This document shows, piece by piece, positions 42,698 through 52,026 of a stretch of DNA of 64,000 nt. The translations under genes were made by a program, and so were the position numbers. Below the pieces are notes generated by a model that worked only from the letters and a program-made list of their open reading frames with translations, made no database searches and was not told where the DNA came from. How positions within the stretch are numbered: the stretch's first letter is position 1; each line of letters opens with the position of its first letter. Source of the stretch: Thalassotalea loyana (lineage in GTDB: Bacteria > Pseudomonadota > Gammaproteobacteria > Enterobacterales > Alteromonadaceae); NCBI RefSeq assembly GCF_030161435.1, contig NZ_BSSV01000001.1:1094872-1158871 (forward strand), read 5' to 3'.

Positions 42698-45600
42698 ATG
42701 GGATACGCAGAGCTATTTTGTCAAAGTAATTTCTCGTTTTTAACCGGAGCTTCGCACCCTGAAGAGCTTATTCACCAAGCAGAGTTTTTAGGGTATCACG
42801 CGTTAGCTATTACTGATGAGTGTTCGGTTGCCGGTGTTGTTCGGGCTCATAGTGCAATTAAAGAGCATCAGTTAGGCATCAAACTGATTGTCGGTAGCAT
42901 GTTTCGACTTAAAAATGAGCTACAAGTTGTATTGCTGTGTCCATCGCGACAAGCTTATGGCGAACTTTGCAGAATTATCACTAATGCGAGAAGACGAAGC
43001 CCTAAAGGTGAATATCAGATAGAGCAATGGGATCTCATGAGTGTTAAACATTGCTTTATTCTTTGGCTTCCTCAACATACGGAAGTTGATAATGAATGGG
43101 CAAAGTGGCTCATTAAATATCATGCTAATAGGTTATGGCTCGGTTATCAGCGTCATTTGTTAACTCATGATGATGAGTATCTAGAACACTGTTTAGTATT
43201 GTCTAAACGTTATGATATTGAAATATGTGCATGCGGTGGTGTGCTTATGCATAGTGCAACACGTTTACCACTACAACATACACTTACTGCGATAGGGCAG
43301 GGTAAACCTGTCTATCAATTAGGCCATGATTTATTAGCTAATAGTGAGCGTTCACTACGCTCAATTGTTAAGTTAGGTAAGCTATTCAAGAAGCAATGGT
43401 TAGATACGTCTGTGGATATTGCTAGACGTTGTACCTTTTCACTTGAAGAGCTTAAGTATGAATATCCTGCTGAGCTTGTTCCACAAGGAAAAAGCGCAAT
43501 GAGTCACTTGAAGGCGCTAGTAGCACAAGGCATTAAGTCTCGTTTTCCTGAAGGTATTAAACCTTCAATCCAAACAACAATTGATAAAGAGTTAAAGCTT
43601 ATTGAAGAGCTTAACTATCCTTACTACTTTTTAACGATTCATGATGTGGTGATGTTTGCTAAAAGCCAAGGTATTTTGTTTCAAGGGCGTGGCTCTGCAG
43701 CAAACTCCGTAGTTTGCTACTGCCTAGAGATTACGTCTGTTGACCCTAGACAAATATCTGTATTGTTTGAACGTTTTATAAGTAAAGAGCGTGATGAGCC
43801 ACCTGATATTGATGTTGACTTTGAACATGAAAGGCGTGAAGAAGTTATTCAGTATATCTATAAAAAGTATGGTCGAGAGCGTACAGCGATTGCTGCAACA
43901 GTTATCCGATACCGCTTAAAAAGTGCAATTAGAGAAGTTGGTAAAGCGTTAGGCATTGAAGAAACTCAGCTTGATTTTTTCATTAAGAACATTAATCGCC
44001 GTGATCGAACACTGAACTGGCAAAGCCAAATTGTTGAGCTAGGGCTCGATCCTGAGTCAAAACAAGGCCAACACTTCATCACTCTAGTGCATGATATTTT
44101 AGGCTTTCCACGTCATCTATCTCAGCATGTAGGTGGTTTTGTTATTTCTTCAGGCCCTTTATATGAATTAGTTCCTGTGGAGAATGCTTCCATGGCAGAA
44201 CGTACAGTTATTCAGTGGGATAAAGATGATTTAGAGTCGTTAGGGTTACTTAAAATCGATGTTTTAGCGCTTGGTATGCTAAGTGCTATTCGTAAGTGCT
44301 TTGGTTTAATTGAACAACATTACCAACGCTCGTTAACGATAGCTGATATAACCGCTATGCAAGATGATCAAGGGGTATATCAGATGATTCAAAAAGCAGA
44401 TACTGTCGGTATATTTCAAATAGAGTCTAGGGCACAAATGAGCATGCTACCTCGACTTAGACCTACAACGTATTATGATTTGGTGATTCAGATCGCTATT
44501 GTTCGCCCTGGCCCAATTCAAGGGGATATGGTGCATCCATTTCTAAAGAGAAGAAATGGTGAGGAAGCAATTACTTACCCGTCGGAAGAAGTAAAATCAG
44601 TACTTGAGCGTACTCTTGGTGTGCCTATTTTCCAAGAGCAAGTGATCAAGCTTGCTATGGTTGCCGCTGGGTTTACTGGTGGCGAGGCTGATCAACTACG
44701 TCGAGCAATGGCAACCTGGAAGAAAACCGGCGAACTGATGAAGTTCAAAACTAAATTGATCAAAGGTATGCAATCTCGAGGTTATACCTCAGCATTTGCT
44801 GAACGTATCTTTCAGCAAATTTGTGGTTTTGGTGAGTATGGCTTTCCTGAAAGTCATTCGGCATCTTTTGCTGTGCTTGCTTATGTTTCCGCATGGCTTA
44901 AATATTATTACCCTGTGACTTTTTATACCGCTCTATTAAACAGTTTACCTATGGGGTTTTATAGTGCATCACAATTAATTCAAGATGCTAAGCGCCATGG
45001 TATTAAAGTTTTACCCGTCTGTGTTAATTACTCATTTTATGATCATCATGTCGCAGATGATAAACAAGAAAAAGTGCTAAGACTTGGCTTTCGGATTGTT
45101 AAAGGTTTATCTGAACAAGGGATAAAACATTTAATCGCAAACCGTCCTGAGCAGGGGTATTCGCAAATCACACAAATACAAAAGCTTGATATAAACTCTC
45201 GTGACATGCAATTACTGGCTAGTGCTGACGCGTTAAGGTTATTGACGGGAAATCGTTATCAAAGTCGTTGGGCCCTCATGGCTCAAGAAAATGATATGCC
45301 ATTATTTTCACATATCACTGAGGACAAAGAGCCAGAGCAACAATATCTATTTGCCCCCACTGATTACGACACGCTCATTGAGGATTATGCCGCTACTGGT
45401 TTAACGCTTAATCAACATCCTATCACGTTACTTGATAATGCTAACAAACTGCCAAAATTTACGCGTATGCAGGCGCTTACATCAGTTAATCATAAGTCTT
45501 TTATTACTGTGATTGGTGTTGTAACAGGTAAGCAATCACCTGGAACGGCGTCAGGCGTTACTTTTGTGACGTTAGAAGATGATACTGGCAATATTAATGT

Positions 45601-45778
45601 GGTGATTTGGTCAGGCACCGCAAGGGCGCAAAAATCTCCGTTTATGTCAGCTAAAATTCTAATGGTAAAGGGCATTTTGGAAAGAGAGGGGGAGGTGACT
45701 CACGTTATTGCAGGTCAACTTACCGACTTAACAGATAATTTGGCAAACCTCACAACACAATCACGAGAATTCAAATAA
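42698..45778 (+). CDS. dnaE2: DnaE2 (ImuC), error-prone DNA polymerase
   Basis: 1026-residue C-family polymerase. It has a PHP domain (YAELFCQSNFSFLTGASHPEEL, TDECSVAGVVRAH), palm motifs FQGRGSAANSVVCY and PPDIDVDFEHERR with catalytic Asp residues, the GFPESHSASFAVLAY fingers block and an OB domain (VIGVVTGKQSPGTASGVTFVTLEDDTG). It is shorter than replicative DnaE (about 1160) because it lacks the tau-binding tail. Performs mutagenic bypass after damage with ImuA and ImuB. Ends 20 bp from the convergent phospholipase D gene with no clear terminator. Confidence 0.95.
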   Translation: MGYAELFCQSNFSFLTGASHPEELIHQAEFLGYHALAITDECSVAGVVRAHSAIKEHQLGIKLIVGSMFRLKNELQVVLLCPSRQAYGELCRIITNARRRSPKGEYQIEQWDLMSVKHCFILWLPQHTEVDNEWAKWLIKYHANRLWLGYQRHLLTHDDEYLEHCLVLSKRYDIEICACGGVLMHSATRLPLQHTLTAIGQGKPVYQLGHDLLANSERSLRSIVKLGKLFKKQWLDTSVDIARRCTFSLEELKYEYPAELVPQGKSAMSHLKALVAQGIKSRFPEGIKPSIQTTIDKELKLIEELNYPYYFLTIHDVVMFAKSQGILFQGRGSAANSVVCYCLEITSVDPRQISVLFERFISKERDEPPDIDVDFEHERREEVIQYIYKKYGRERTAIAATVIRYRLKSAIREVGKALGIEETQLDFFIKNINRRDRTLNWQSQIVELGLDPESKQGQHFITLVHDILGFPRHLSQHVGGFVISSGPLYELVPVENASMAERTVIQWDKDDLESLGLLKIDVLALGMLSAIRKCFGLIEQHYQRSLTIADITAMQDDQGVYQMIQKADTVGIFQIESRAQMSMLPRLRPTTYYDLVIQIAIVRPGPIQGDMVHPFLKRRNGEEAITYPSEEVKSVLERTLGVPIFQEQVIKLAMVAAGFTGGEADQLRRAMATWKKTGELMKFKTKLIKGMQSRGYTSAFAERIFQQICGFGEYGFPESHSASFAVLAYVSAWLKYYYPVTFYTALLNSLPMGFYSASQLIQDAKRHGIKVLPVCVNYSFYDHHVADDKQEKVLRLGFRIVKGLSEQGIKHLIANRPEQGYSQITQIQKLDINSRDMQLLASADALRLLTGNRYQSRWALMAQENDMPLFSHITEDKEPEQQYLFAPTDYDTLIEDYAATGLTLNQHPITLLDNANKLPKFTRMQALTSVNHKSFITVIGVVTGKQSPGTASGVTFVTLEDDTGNINVVIWSGTARAQKSPFMSAKILMVKGILEREGEVTHVIAGQLTDLTDNLANLTTQSREFK

Positions 45779-45798
45779 AGTCACGCTAATTCATGAAA

Positions 45799-47607
45799 TT
45801 AAAACTGCCATTTTAAGCCCGTACGAATTAAGTCAGTATAAATCTTACGCTGGCGCTTAGTGCTTTTACCTTTAACGCCGCCAATGCCGATTAATGACTT
45901 TCTCATTTCAAGCCATTCAGGCGTTCCCCATAGATAAGAGTTTTCTTTTAGCGCTTCAAAAATCACTTCAAGATCTTCCTTTAATTCATCGCCACCAAAA
46001 AAGAACCCCATCTCATTGTTATAAAGTCTTGAGCGATAATCCAAGTTAGTCGTGCCGACAAAACCGACTTTATCTGAATAGATAAATTTAGCATGAAGTT
46101 TTCCGTAGACACTATTCCCTCCAAGGATTGTCGAGTCTAGCTTACCGGTTTGATAAATCTTAATCCGAGGGTTATCAATTGCGTTTAAATAGGCTTCACT
46201 ATGAATAAAGTCAGGATTTAACTCACCTTTATCCCAGTCATCTTGCCAAGTTTCGACCATTTCAGGTGTCATTAGAAGACGTGGCGCCATATCCATATCA
46301 ATCATAGATTGAGCAAAGAAATTATCACTTGTTAAAACAGAGTTTGTGATAATTTCAATGGTTCGTTCAGGATCTTCGTTGAGCCATTGATACAAGCCTT
46401 CACGCTCATCCATAATGACTTTACCTGTTGGGGTTTTATATTCGGCGAGAAATAAGTATGGTGAAACTATTCGGATATGTTTCACATTATCGACTTCTTT
46501 GTCGTTACGCTTTAATAGCGCAACAATCGAGCTTGGGTTTGAGCTTAGATTCTCAATTCGCTTTTCTACGACATCGGTTGAAATTAGGTTCGCGAGTTCA
46601 TGAGCAAGCCTTACTTGAGCTGGCTTAAAACCGTTTGTCATATATTCAGGCATGCTTTGGTAGTGTTTATCAAATAGTTCAAAGTCTTTGAGTTTTGATA
46701 ATGCATTTTGTGCGAGCATTTGTTCAGTGTAATAAGGGAGTAATGCTGTAATGTGCTTATTACCTTTGTTGAGGTATAAAACACTTAAATAAGCTTGCGA
46801 AACACTGCCTAATGAACTTAAGTCACTAGGTTTGTAGGTGCCCGTTTTTAAGAGTATTTCTAAATCTTTAAAGGTGTCTTGATTCGTCGTGCCATCATCA
46901 TTAATGCCATAATAATCAAGCGAAATATTACGGCCGCCTGTCATCACCATCGCTTTATCTGGGAATGCACCATCAACAACTAACATCTTATCGTGTGAAC
47001 GACGATTAAAATTAACGAATATTTTTGAAAGTGCATTAAAAATAACAATTTGAACTCGTGCTTTACGTGTTGTTAGCTCTCCTTGGCTATTCTTCATATA
47101 ACCAGCCGAATCTTCGCAATTTTTCAGCGCTTTCAATTCCCCGTGGTTGAGGCTAAACGAACCAATCGAGTCCACCATTAACCTGACATCAACTCCGCGT
47201 TTAACTGCGTTACAAAGCGCGCCTAGCATTGCCCTACCAATCAGATCACGGGCGAAAATGTAATAGGTTGCGTCTATTGTGTGCTGAGCGTTATCAATCA
47301 TCCAAATTTTACTCGCGATTGAGAGCACACCATCGTCCGTTGTTGGGCCAATGATTTTTGCTTGCGCACTATTTACAGGTGTTGAGGAGTCTAATGCAAG
47401 TTGTAGTGGATCTAAGCCACTTTCTTCTAACTTACTTTGTGAAAAAATAGTACGAACATAGTAAAGGTCGTCAATTCTTGGATCTGAAACGCCAGCTGGC
47501 CCATTACAGAGTTGCGAGGAAGATTGTTGATTACATGAGGGCGAAGTGCTACAGCCTTGTATAATTGAAACCAAAAACAAAACGAGATATGTGGCTAACT
47601 TCTTCAT
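45799..47607 (-). CDS. Phospholipase D/cardiolipin synthase family lipoprotein
   Basis: 602 residues from the ATG at 47607 (AAGGA upstream); a TTG at 47628 would add seven. A signal peptide ends in the lipobox IQGC. Two HKD motifs are complete: HDKMLVVDG with GGRN, and HAKFIYSDKVGFVGTTNLDYRSR. Cardiolipin synthase C-type or phospholipase activity is likely, on the envelope. Long spacing and a C-terminal basic tail (KSTKRQRK) fit the ClsC-like group. Alone in its transcript. Confidence 0.82.
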   Translation of the reverse strand: MKKLATYLVLFLVSIIQGCSTSPSCNQQSSSQLCNGPAGVSDPRIDDLYYVRTIFSQSKLEESGLDPLQLALDSSTPVNSAQAKIIGPTTDDGVLSIASKIWMIDNAQHTIDATYYIFARDLIGRAMLGALCNAVKRGVDVRLMVDSIGSFSLNHGELKALKNCEDSAGYMKNSQGELTTRKARVQIVIFNALSKIFVNFNRRSHDKMLVVDGAFPDKAMVMTGGRNISLDYYGINDDGTTNQDTFKDLEILLKTGTYKPSDLSSLGSVSQAYLSVLYLNKGNKHITALLPYYTEQMLAQNALSKLKDFELFDKHYQSMPEYMTNGFKPAQVRLAHELANLISTDVVEKRIENLSSNPSSIVALLKRNDKEVDNVKHIRIVSPYLFLAEYKTPTGKVIMDEREGLYQWLNEDPERTIEIITNSVLTSDNFFAQSMIDMDMAPRLLMTPEMVETWQDDWDKGELNPDFIHSEAYLNAIDNPRIKIYQTGKLDSTILGGNSVYGKLHAKFIYSDKVGFVGTTNLDYRSRLYNNEMGFFFGGDELKEDLEVIFEALKENSYLWGTPEWLEMRKSLIGIGGVKGKSTKRQRKIYTDLIRTGLKWQF

Positions 47608-47771
47608 TGATAACGCATTCCTTGTCAACTCATGATAGATACGAATGAGTACCTATTGGCTCATATTTATTGAATGTCGATATTTTTACCTTAGCAGTTA
47701 ACTATTTAACTTGTAAACCTAACTAATGTTTCATCAATTCTTATTGATAAAAACGCCACGATAGTAACCAT

Positions 47772-47803
47772 AAAAAAGCGCAAAACCTTACGTTTTGCGC
47801 TTT
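47772..47803 (-). terminator. Terminator of the beta-barrel gene
   Basis: Read on the minus strand: stem AAAGCGCAAAAC / GTTTTGCGCTTT, loop of 5, then TTTTTTATGG. It lies about 35 bp after the gene, past a heptamer repeat. Confidence 0.85.
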
Positions 47804-47809
47804 CTATTG

Positions 47810-47837
47810 AAAAAACAAAAAACAAAAAACAAAAAAC
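47810..47837. repeat. Heptanucleotide tandem repeat (AAAAAAC)4
   Basis: Four perfect copies of AAAAAAC, on the minus strand GTTTTTT, begin at the last base of the beta-barrel gene's stop codon and run towards its terminator. Seven-base repeats are slippage-prone, but this one is in the 3' untranslated region. Confidence 0.85.
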
Positions 47838-48616
47838 TAAAATTTAAATACAGCACCAAGTACTGGGCCTTTAGTTACTGTATCGTACTCAAAGTGCCCT
47901 GGTTCACCTGACGACTGGTCATTTTTATAATCTACCCAAGTAGCTTTATAGCCAACTTTGATGCTTATCGAATCTGTAGCTTTGTATTCAGCACCAGCAT
48001 AAACAACTGATGTAAAGTCACTTTCCAGACCAAAACCACCAACATCTGCACGTAAATTCAATTTCCAATCTTTGTTAAGGCTGTACCAATAGCGAGCACC
48101 GATTACTGCATCAACCCAATCCTCATCATGCTCTGCATTAATATCTCCAGGTAGGTGTTCGCTCGATATACTTGCTGAAATGTCATTATCCCACCAGCGA
48201 ATACCACCAAAATAGTCAACGATATGATCGCCGTACTCAAACCGCTTAAATGCTAAAGCTTCAAGTACACCTTGACGAACACGCGCACTAACTGTCCCCG
48301 TGTTCGCAACATTGGCACTATCTCGAAGATCCATATAGGCATAATCTAAAGCAATACCCCAATGCGTTGCTTTGTTATATGCCTCACCATGAAACATGAT
48401 GCCGTTATCGAGCGTATCAAGAATATCACTAAACTCGACATGCACAGGAGCCTCGCCAACTCGACCAATCGTAGCATCCCCTTGAATAGCTGTTGCTTGC
48501 AAATAGGGTTCGAAAGAAAGCTCCCAGTCCGAGTCTTGTGTGTTTGCCAGCGCAGCTGGTGAAGAAAATAGCGTACTTATTGAAATAGCTAGTGCGGTAT
48601 GTTTTTTAATCATCAT
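47837..48616 (-). CDS. Outer-membrane beta-barrel protein, unknown specificity
   Basis: 259 residues from the ATG at 48616 (GGAACC upstream; a TTG at 48625 gives three more). A signal peptide is cleaved near ALA-NT (about 25). The rest alternates polar and hydrophobic residues in barrel strands and ends in aromatic VFKF, the outer-membrane insertion signal. It shows features of small OmpW/OmpA-barrel-like proteins (FGGIRWWDND, GARYWYSLNKDW), but no exact family is clear. Confidence 0.7.
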   Translation of the reverse strand: MMIKKHTALAISISTLFSSPAALANTQDSDWELSFEPYLQATAIQGDATIGRVGEAPVHVEFSDILDTLDNGIMFHGEAYNKATHWGIALDYAYMDLRDSANVANTGTVSARVRQGVLEALAFKRFEYGDHIVDYFGGIRWWDNDISASISSEHLPGDINAEHDEDWVDAVIGARYWYSLNKDWKLNLRADVGGFGLESDFTSVVYAGAEYKATDSISIKVGYKATWVDYKNDQSSGEPGHFEYDTVTKGPVLGAVFKF

Positions 48617-49005
48617 AGGTTCCAAACAGCCTTTTATTTCCCCTTAGTTGAGGAAGAGCGTCACGTTAAAATTCAATGTCGAAAGGATATGGCATGCCCC
48701 TAAGTGTGTCTAAAGCATTCGTGTTATTTAACTTGATGAAAGTGTGATGACATTTGAGCAAATGTAACTGGCATTTGTGGTTTTACTGCGCCATTCGAGG
48801 ATAAATGTAATCGGCTCGATTTCTCGGTTACAACTTCGAACAAACTCCTACACAAAGCCCCTACTATAAATTCCATGTTGATGCAGAATTAATAGGACTT
48901 TAAGGAAATGTTAATAACGCAATTTTTACATTTCATTAAAGAGGTACTTAAGAACGTTTAGCTCGTTCGATAGTTAATTCAATCGCCAGCAGATAAGGAA
49001 GCAAC
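48617..49005. other. 389-bp divergent gene-free region
   Basis: Holds promoters for the barrel gene (minus) and the seven-gene envelope operon (plus). I could not place either with confidence. An ACTATAAAT at 48861-48869 could be a plus-strand -10. No gene or RNA structure stands out. Confidence 0.35.
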
Positions 49006-49344
49006 ATGAGTTTATTTAAGCATGATGACAAGCAAGACGCTCGACTTGATGCATTAGAGCAGCACATTCGAGGATTGTCACAATTAGTCCAACAAAGCCA
49101 AATGGATATTGCAAGCGTCAATATCACGTTACTTAGTTTACAGCGCCAATTGGCTGAAAAGTTATCGACAAATGAGCTCGATCCATCATTTCAAGTACTT
49201 AACGATGAAATCAAAAACACCCGTGCAGATCTTGAGCGTGTAAGTGAAGCCGCTGCTGATGCATGGGAGCCACTGCAGGCAGGCGTAACACAGTCTTTAT
49301 CTGTACTGCGTGACCAAATCGAACAGTTAAAAGTCAACGAATAA
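49006..49344 (+). CDS. Small coiled-coil protein, unknown function
   Basis: 112 residues, highly charged and heptad-rich (ARLDALEQHIRGLSQLVQQ; LNDEIKNTRADLERVSEAA). No membrane segment or signal, so cytoplasmic. ATAAGGAAG ribosome site. I recognise no family. First of seven same-strand genes with small gaps that all look envelope-related. Confidence 0.65.
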   Translation: MSLFKHDDKQDARLDALEQHIRGLSQLVQQSQMDIASVNITLLSLQRQLAEKLSTNELDPSFQVLNDEIKNTRADLERVSEAAADAWEPLQAGVTQSLSVLRDQIEQLKVNE

Positions 49345-49367
49345 TTGAGACGTAAGGAGACTTGCTC

Positions 49368-49673
49368 ATGACTCAAAATGACTCATTAAAGGCGCTTCAA
49401 CAGCTAAAAGCTGAAGTAGCTGCGCTCAAGGCAGCACAGAAAGCAGCACCGTTATCTGATGGTGACGAGCTAGCGAAGATAAATCCTTCTGCTGACAAAG
49501 TTCAAGAAACGTCACCAGCTCAAGACAGTGTTTCTACACCGGCTAAGTTGTCGGAAGAGGAACAACTTGATGAATTAAAAACATTGTTAGCGAAGGAGAT
49601 AAAAGATCTCCCAACAGTAACAACGTTAGCTGTGTTTTCTTTGGGGTTATTAATGGGGCGTTACTTACGTTAG
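49368..49673 (+). CDS. Small C-terminally anchored membrane protein, unknown function
   Basis: 101 residues from the ATG at 49368 (AAGGAG at good spacing; the frame opens at 49362). An N-terminal coiled coil (SLKALQQLKAEVAALKAAQ), a polar Ala/Ser/Asp-rich linker and a C-terminal helix (TTLAVFSLGLLMGRYLR) resemble ElaB/YqjD-type tail-anchored proteins in layout, but I cannot claim homology. Second gene of the envelope operon. Confidence 0.6.
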   Translation: MTQNDSLKALQQLKAEVAALKAAQKAAPLSDGDELAKINPSADKVQETSPAQDSVSTPAKLSEEEQLDELKTLLAKEIKDLPTVTTLAVFSLGLLMGRYLR

Positions 49674-49685
49674 TAGAGGTTTGAT

Positions 49686-50159
49686 ATGAACGAATTAGTG
49701 ATGAAATTTAAAATATTATTTCGCTCAGAAATGATGTTGCTCAAATCGGAAAGTTCGAGACGCGTAAACATTGCGCTATTAAATGCTATCGCAATCGGAG
49801 CATTGCTGATTGCTATTGTGTTTTTCAATGTCGGTTTATTTTTTATGTTTACTGAAACGCCACAATATTCTTCTGCAGCTTTTTGGTTGGTAGGTTTTAA
49901 CCTGCTTATCGCAGTTATCCCATTTCTAATATCAAAAACGGTTAAACCGAATGCTCAAGAACAAATGATTGAAGATATTCGCAATATGGCAATGAGCGAA
50001 CTAACGCAAGATATGAGTAAAGTGAATCATGAAGTTGAGCAAGTTGGTAAAAGTATTCAAAACGTAAAAACAAGTCTTTCGGGGTTCCAATCTGGAAGCT
50101 TATCGGGCATGGGGCCACTTGTAGGTTTAGCGATAGACCTATTAAAGAAAAAGTCGTAA
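49686..50159 (+). CDS. Two-span membrane protein (phage-holin-superfamily-like)
   Basis: 157 residues. Two hydrophobic helices (about 30-55 and 66-84) separated by a short loop, then a cytoplasmic helical tail. The plan matches the 'phage holin family'/DUF1469 proteins (YqjE-like) that accompany ElaB/YqjD-type genes, but the match is by layout only. It is not evidence of a prophage. Third gene of the operon. Confidence 0.6.
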   Translation: MNELVMKFKILFRSEMMLLKSESSRRVNIALLNAIAIGALLIAIVFFNVGLFFMFTETPQYSSAAFWLVGFNLLIAVIPFLISKTVKPNAQEQMIEDIRNMAMSELTQDMSKVNHEVEQVGKSIQNVKTSLSGFQSGSLSGMGPLVGLAIDLLKKKS

Positions 50160-50174
50160 AGCAAGGACATTATC

Positions 50175-50741
50175 ATGACATTTATTTCTGATAGCGTTAA
50201 AGCCTCAGGTCAGTTAGGCACAGGGTTAGGCGTAGGTATTATTATTCTCGGCACTATTGCTTTAGTTGCCCCATTTTTGACGGGCATAGCGACAATGGCA
50301 ATGTTTGCTGTACTCATTTTAGCCGCAGGCATAACAACATTGGCATACGTATTTAATGCACGCTCTTTTGGTGCAGGAGCCGTACAGTTTTTTGTTGGCG
50401 CTTTAATCACATTACTCGGTGGTTATATGCTGGTGCACCCAGCTCAAGGTTTAGAAGCTTTAACCAGCATAGTTATCGCTTACTTTATTGTTGATGGTGC
50501 TTTCACAAGTATCGCTAGTGTCCAATTAAGGCCTGTTGCCGGTTGGAAATGGGTGCTTGCAAGCGGAGTTTCTAGTTTTGTTTTAGGCCTTTTGCTATGG
50601 CAGCAATGGCCATTATCAGGTGTGTACGCTATTGGCATGCTGATCGGTGTTCGTTTAATTTTCAAAGGTTGGTCTTACGTCATGCTTGGCGCCATAACTA
50701 ATCAGGTGAGTAATGAGCTGAAGCAGGAGGTGGGCATATAA
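50175..50741 (+). CDS. HdeD family (DUF308) membrane protein
   Basis: 188 residues with six membrane helices in repeated pairs, the HdeD/DUF308 pattern (GVGIIILGTIALVAPFLTG; VGALITLLGGYMLVHPAQGLEALT; VLASGVSSFVLGLLLWQQWP). HdeD of E. coli helps acid resistance; function here is unknown. Gene gaps are 15 bp on the left and 18 bp on the right, so it is within the operon. Confidence 0.8.
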   Translation: MTFISDSVKASGQLGTGLGVGIIILGTIALVAPFLTGIATMAMFAVLILAAGITTLAYVFNARSFGAGAVQFFVGALITLLGGYMLVHPAQGLEALTSIVIAYFIVDGAFTSIASVQLRPVAGWKWVLASGVSSFVLGLLLWQQWPLSGVYAIGMLIGVRLIFKGWSYVMLGAITNQVSNELKQEVGI

Positions 50742-50759
50742 GCCCCTTAAGGACAAATG

Positions 50760-51068
50760 ATGACAGGATTAGATTATTTCGCTTGGGTTGTATTCGTTAC
50801 GATAATCGTCGCTGGTATTGCCCTAGTTATTGCATTGTGTAAAGTGCCGGGCAATATCGCAAAACAAAATAACCACCCTCAGGCCGATGCAATTAATGTT
50901 GCTGGTTGGTTAGGGTTGCTATTGTCATTTGGTGTTGTTTGGATACTTGCAATCATTTGGGCCAAAACTCAACCCGTTGATGCGGCCCACAGTACTGAAG
51001 AGTTGGAAGAAATTAAAGCATCTATCAAATCTTTACAAGCTCAACTAAAAGCGACTAAAGGAGAATGA
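50760..51068 (+). CDS. DUF3302 inner-membrane protein (YiaW-like)
   Basis: 102 residues from the second of two adjacent ATGs, which has better spacing to AAGGA. Two membrane helices and the family block NNHPQADAINVAGWLGLL resemble E. coli YiaW, then a C-terminal coiled coil. It is 3 bp before an HlyD-type gene, the same pairing as yiaW-yiaV in E. coli. Confidence 0.78.
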   Translation: MTGLDYFAWVVFVTIIVAGIALVIALCKVPGNIAKQNNHPQADAINVAGWLGLLLSFGVVWILAIIWAKTQPVDAAHSTEELEEIKASIKSLQAQLKATKGE

Positions 51069-51071
51069 TTT

Positions 51072-52010
51072 ATGCTAGTTTTTTGCACTATTATCTTCGT
51101 GCTTTTACTTTTTGTATTAATAAAAGTAAAGGTGTTACCCAATTCCTCAAAAACATGGGGCTTATTGATACCTTTTGAGTTCTTATTAATTTTAGGGTTC
51201 TTTATTCCTATGCAGTGGGGGGCACCGGCTGCCGATGTCCGCGCATTAGCGTACACAGTGCCAATTACGCCAAATGTTGCTGGCCAAGTAACTGATGTTC
51301 TGATTGAACCAAATGTTGAAATTAAACAAGGCGAACCTTTATTTAAAATTGACCCAACACAATATGAGGCTGCCCTTGAAGGGCTCGAGGCTCAGCTGGT
51401 ATTAGCGCGTACTCGCTTAAAACAATCCGAGGAGTTAGCAAAACAGGATGCAGGGTCAATCTATGAGTTGCAAGCATATCAAGCGCAGGTTCAAGGATTA
51501 GAGGCGCAAATCAAAAACGCAAAATGGAATTTAGAAGAGACAGTAGTCAAAGCGCCAACTGACGGTATGGTAACAAATTTAGCATTACGTCCAGGTCAGC
51601 GTGTTTCCAATTTACCCTTATTTAAAGCTATGTCTTTTACTGACACCTCAGAAATTATACTTGGCTCACAGGTATTGCAAAATTTTACGCGTAACATCAA
51701 ACCAGGTCATCAAGTGGAAGTCACGTTTAAAGCGTTTCCAGGAAAGGTCTTCAGCGGCAAAGTTGAATATATGGTATCTGCCACAGCACAAGGTCAATTT
51801 AACAATACAGGCAACGCTATTGCGCCGCAAAGCTCACAAGCGGGTCCATTTTTTGTCAAAGTTAAGCTTGACGATCAAACATTTCAGGAAAGCTTAATAC
51901 CAGGTGCAATGGGCACTGCGGCGATTTATACCGATAACGTTAAAATGGCACACATCATCCGCAAAGTTATGATTCGAATGGACGCCATAATGAATTACGT
52001 GAAACCTTAA
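51072..52010 (+). CDS. HlyD family periplasmic adaptor protein (YiaV-like)
   Basis: 312 residues. Two N-terminal hydrophobic segments (about 1-50), then a membrane-fusion fold: lipoyl halves (VAGQVTDVLIEPNVEIKQGEPLFKIDP; KAPTDGMVTNLALRPGQRV) around a coiled-coil hairpin, and beta-barrel parts to the end. It should link an inner-membrane component to an outer-membrane channel; the next gene encodes such a channel. No pump gene is adjacent. Confidence 0.85.
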   Translation: MLVFCTIIFVLLLFVLIKVKVLPNSSKTWGLLIPFEFLLILGFFIPMQWGAPAADVRALAYTVPITPNVAGQVTDVLIEPNVEIKQGEPLFKIDPTQYEAALEGLEAQLVLARTRLKQSEELAKQDAGSIYELQAYQAQVQGLEAQIKNAKWNLEETVVKAPTDGMVTNLALRPGQRVSNLPLFKAMSFTDTSEIILGSQVLQNFTRNIKPGHQVEVTFKAFPGKVFSGKVEYMVSATAQGQFNNTGNAIAPQSSQAGPFFVKVKLDDQTFQESLIPGAMGTAAIYTDNVKMAHIIRKVMIRMDAIMNYVKP

Positions 52011-52026
52011 GTATTCGGAGTATTTT

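Noticed and set aside
49686..50159. Holin-like protein as a sign of prophage
   Set aside because: No phage genes nearby; the two-span plan matches the chromosomal YqjE-like group, and the neighbours are envelope proteins.
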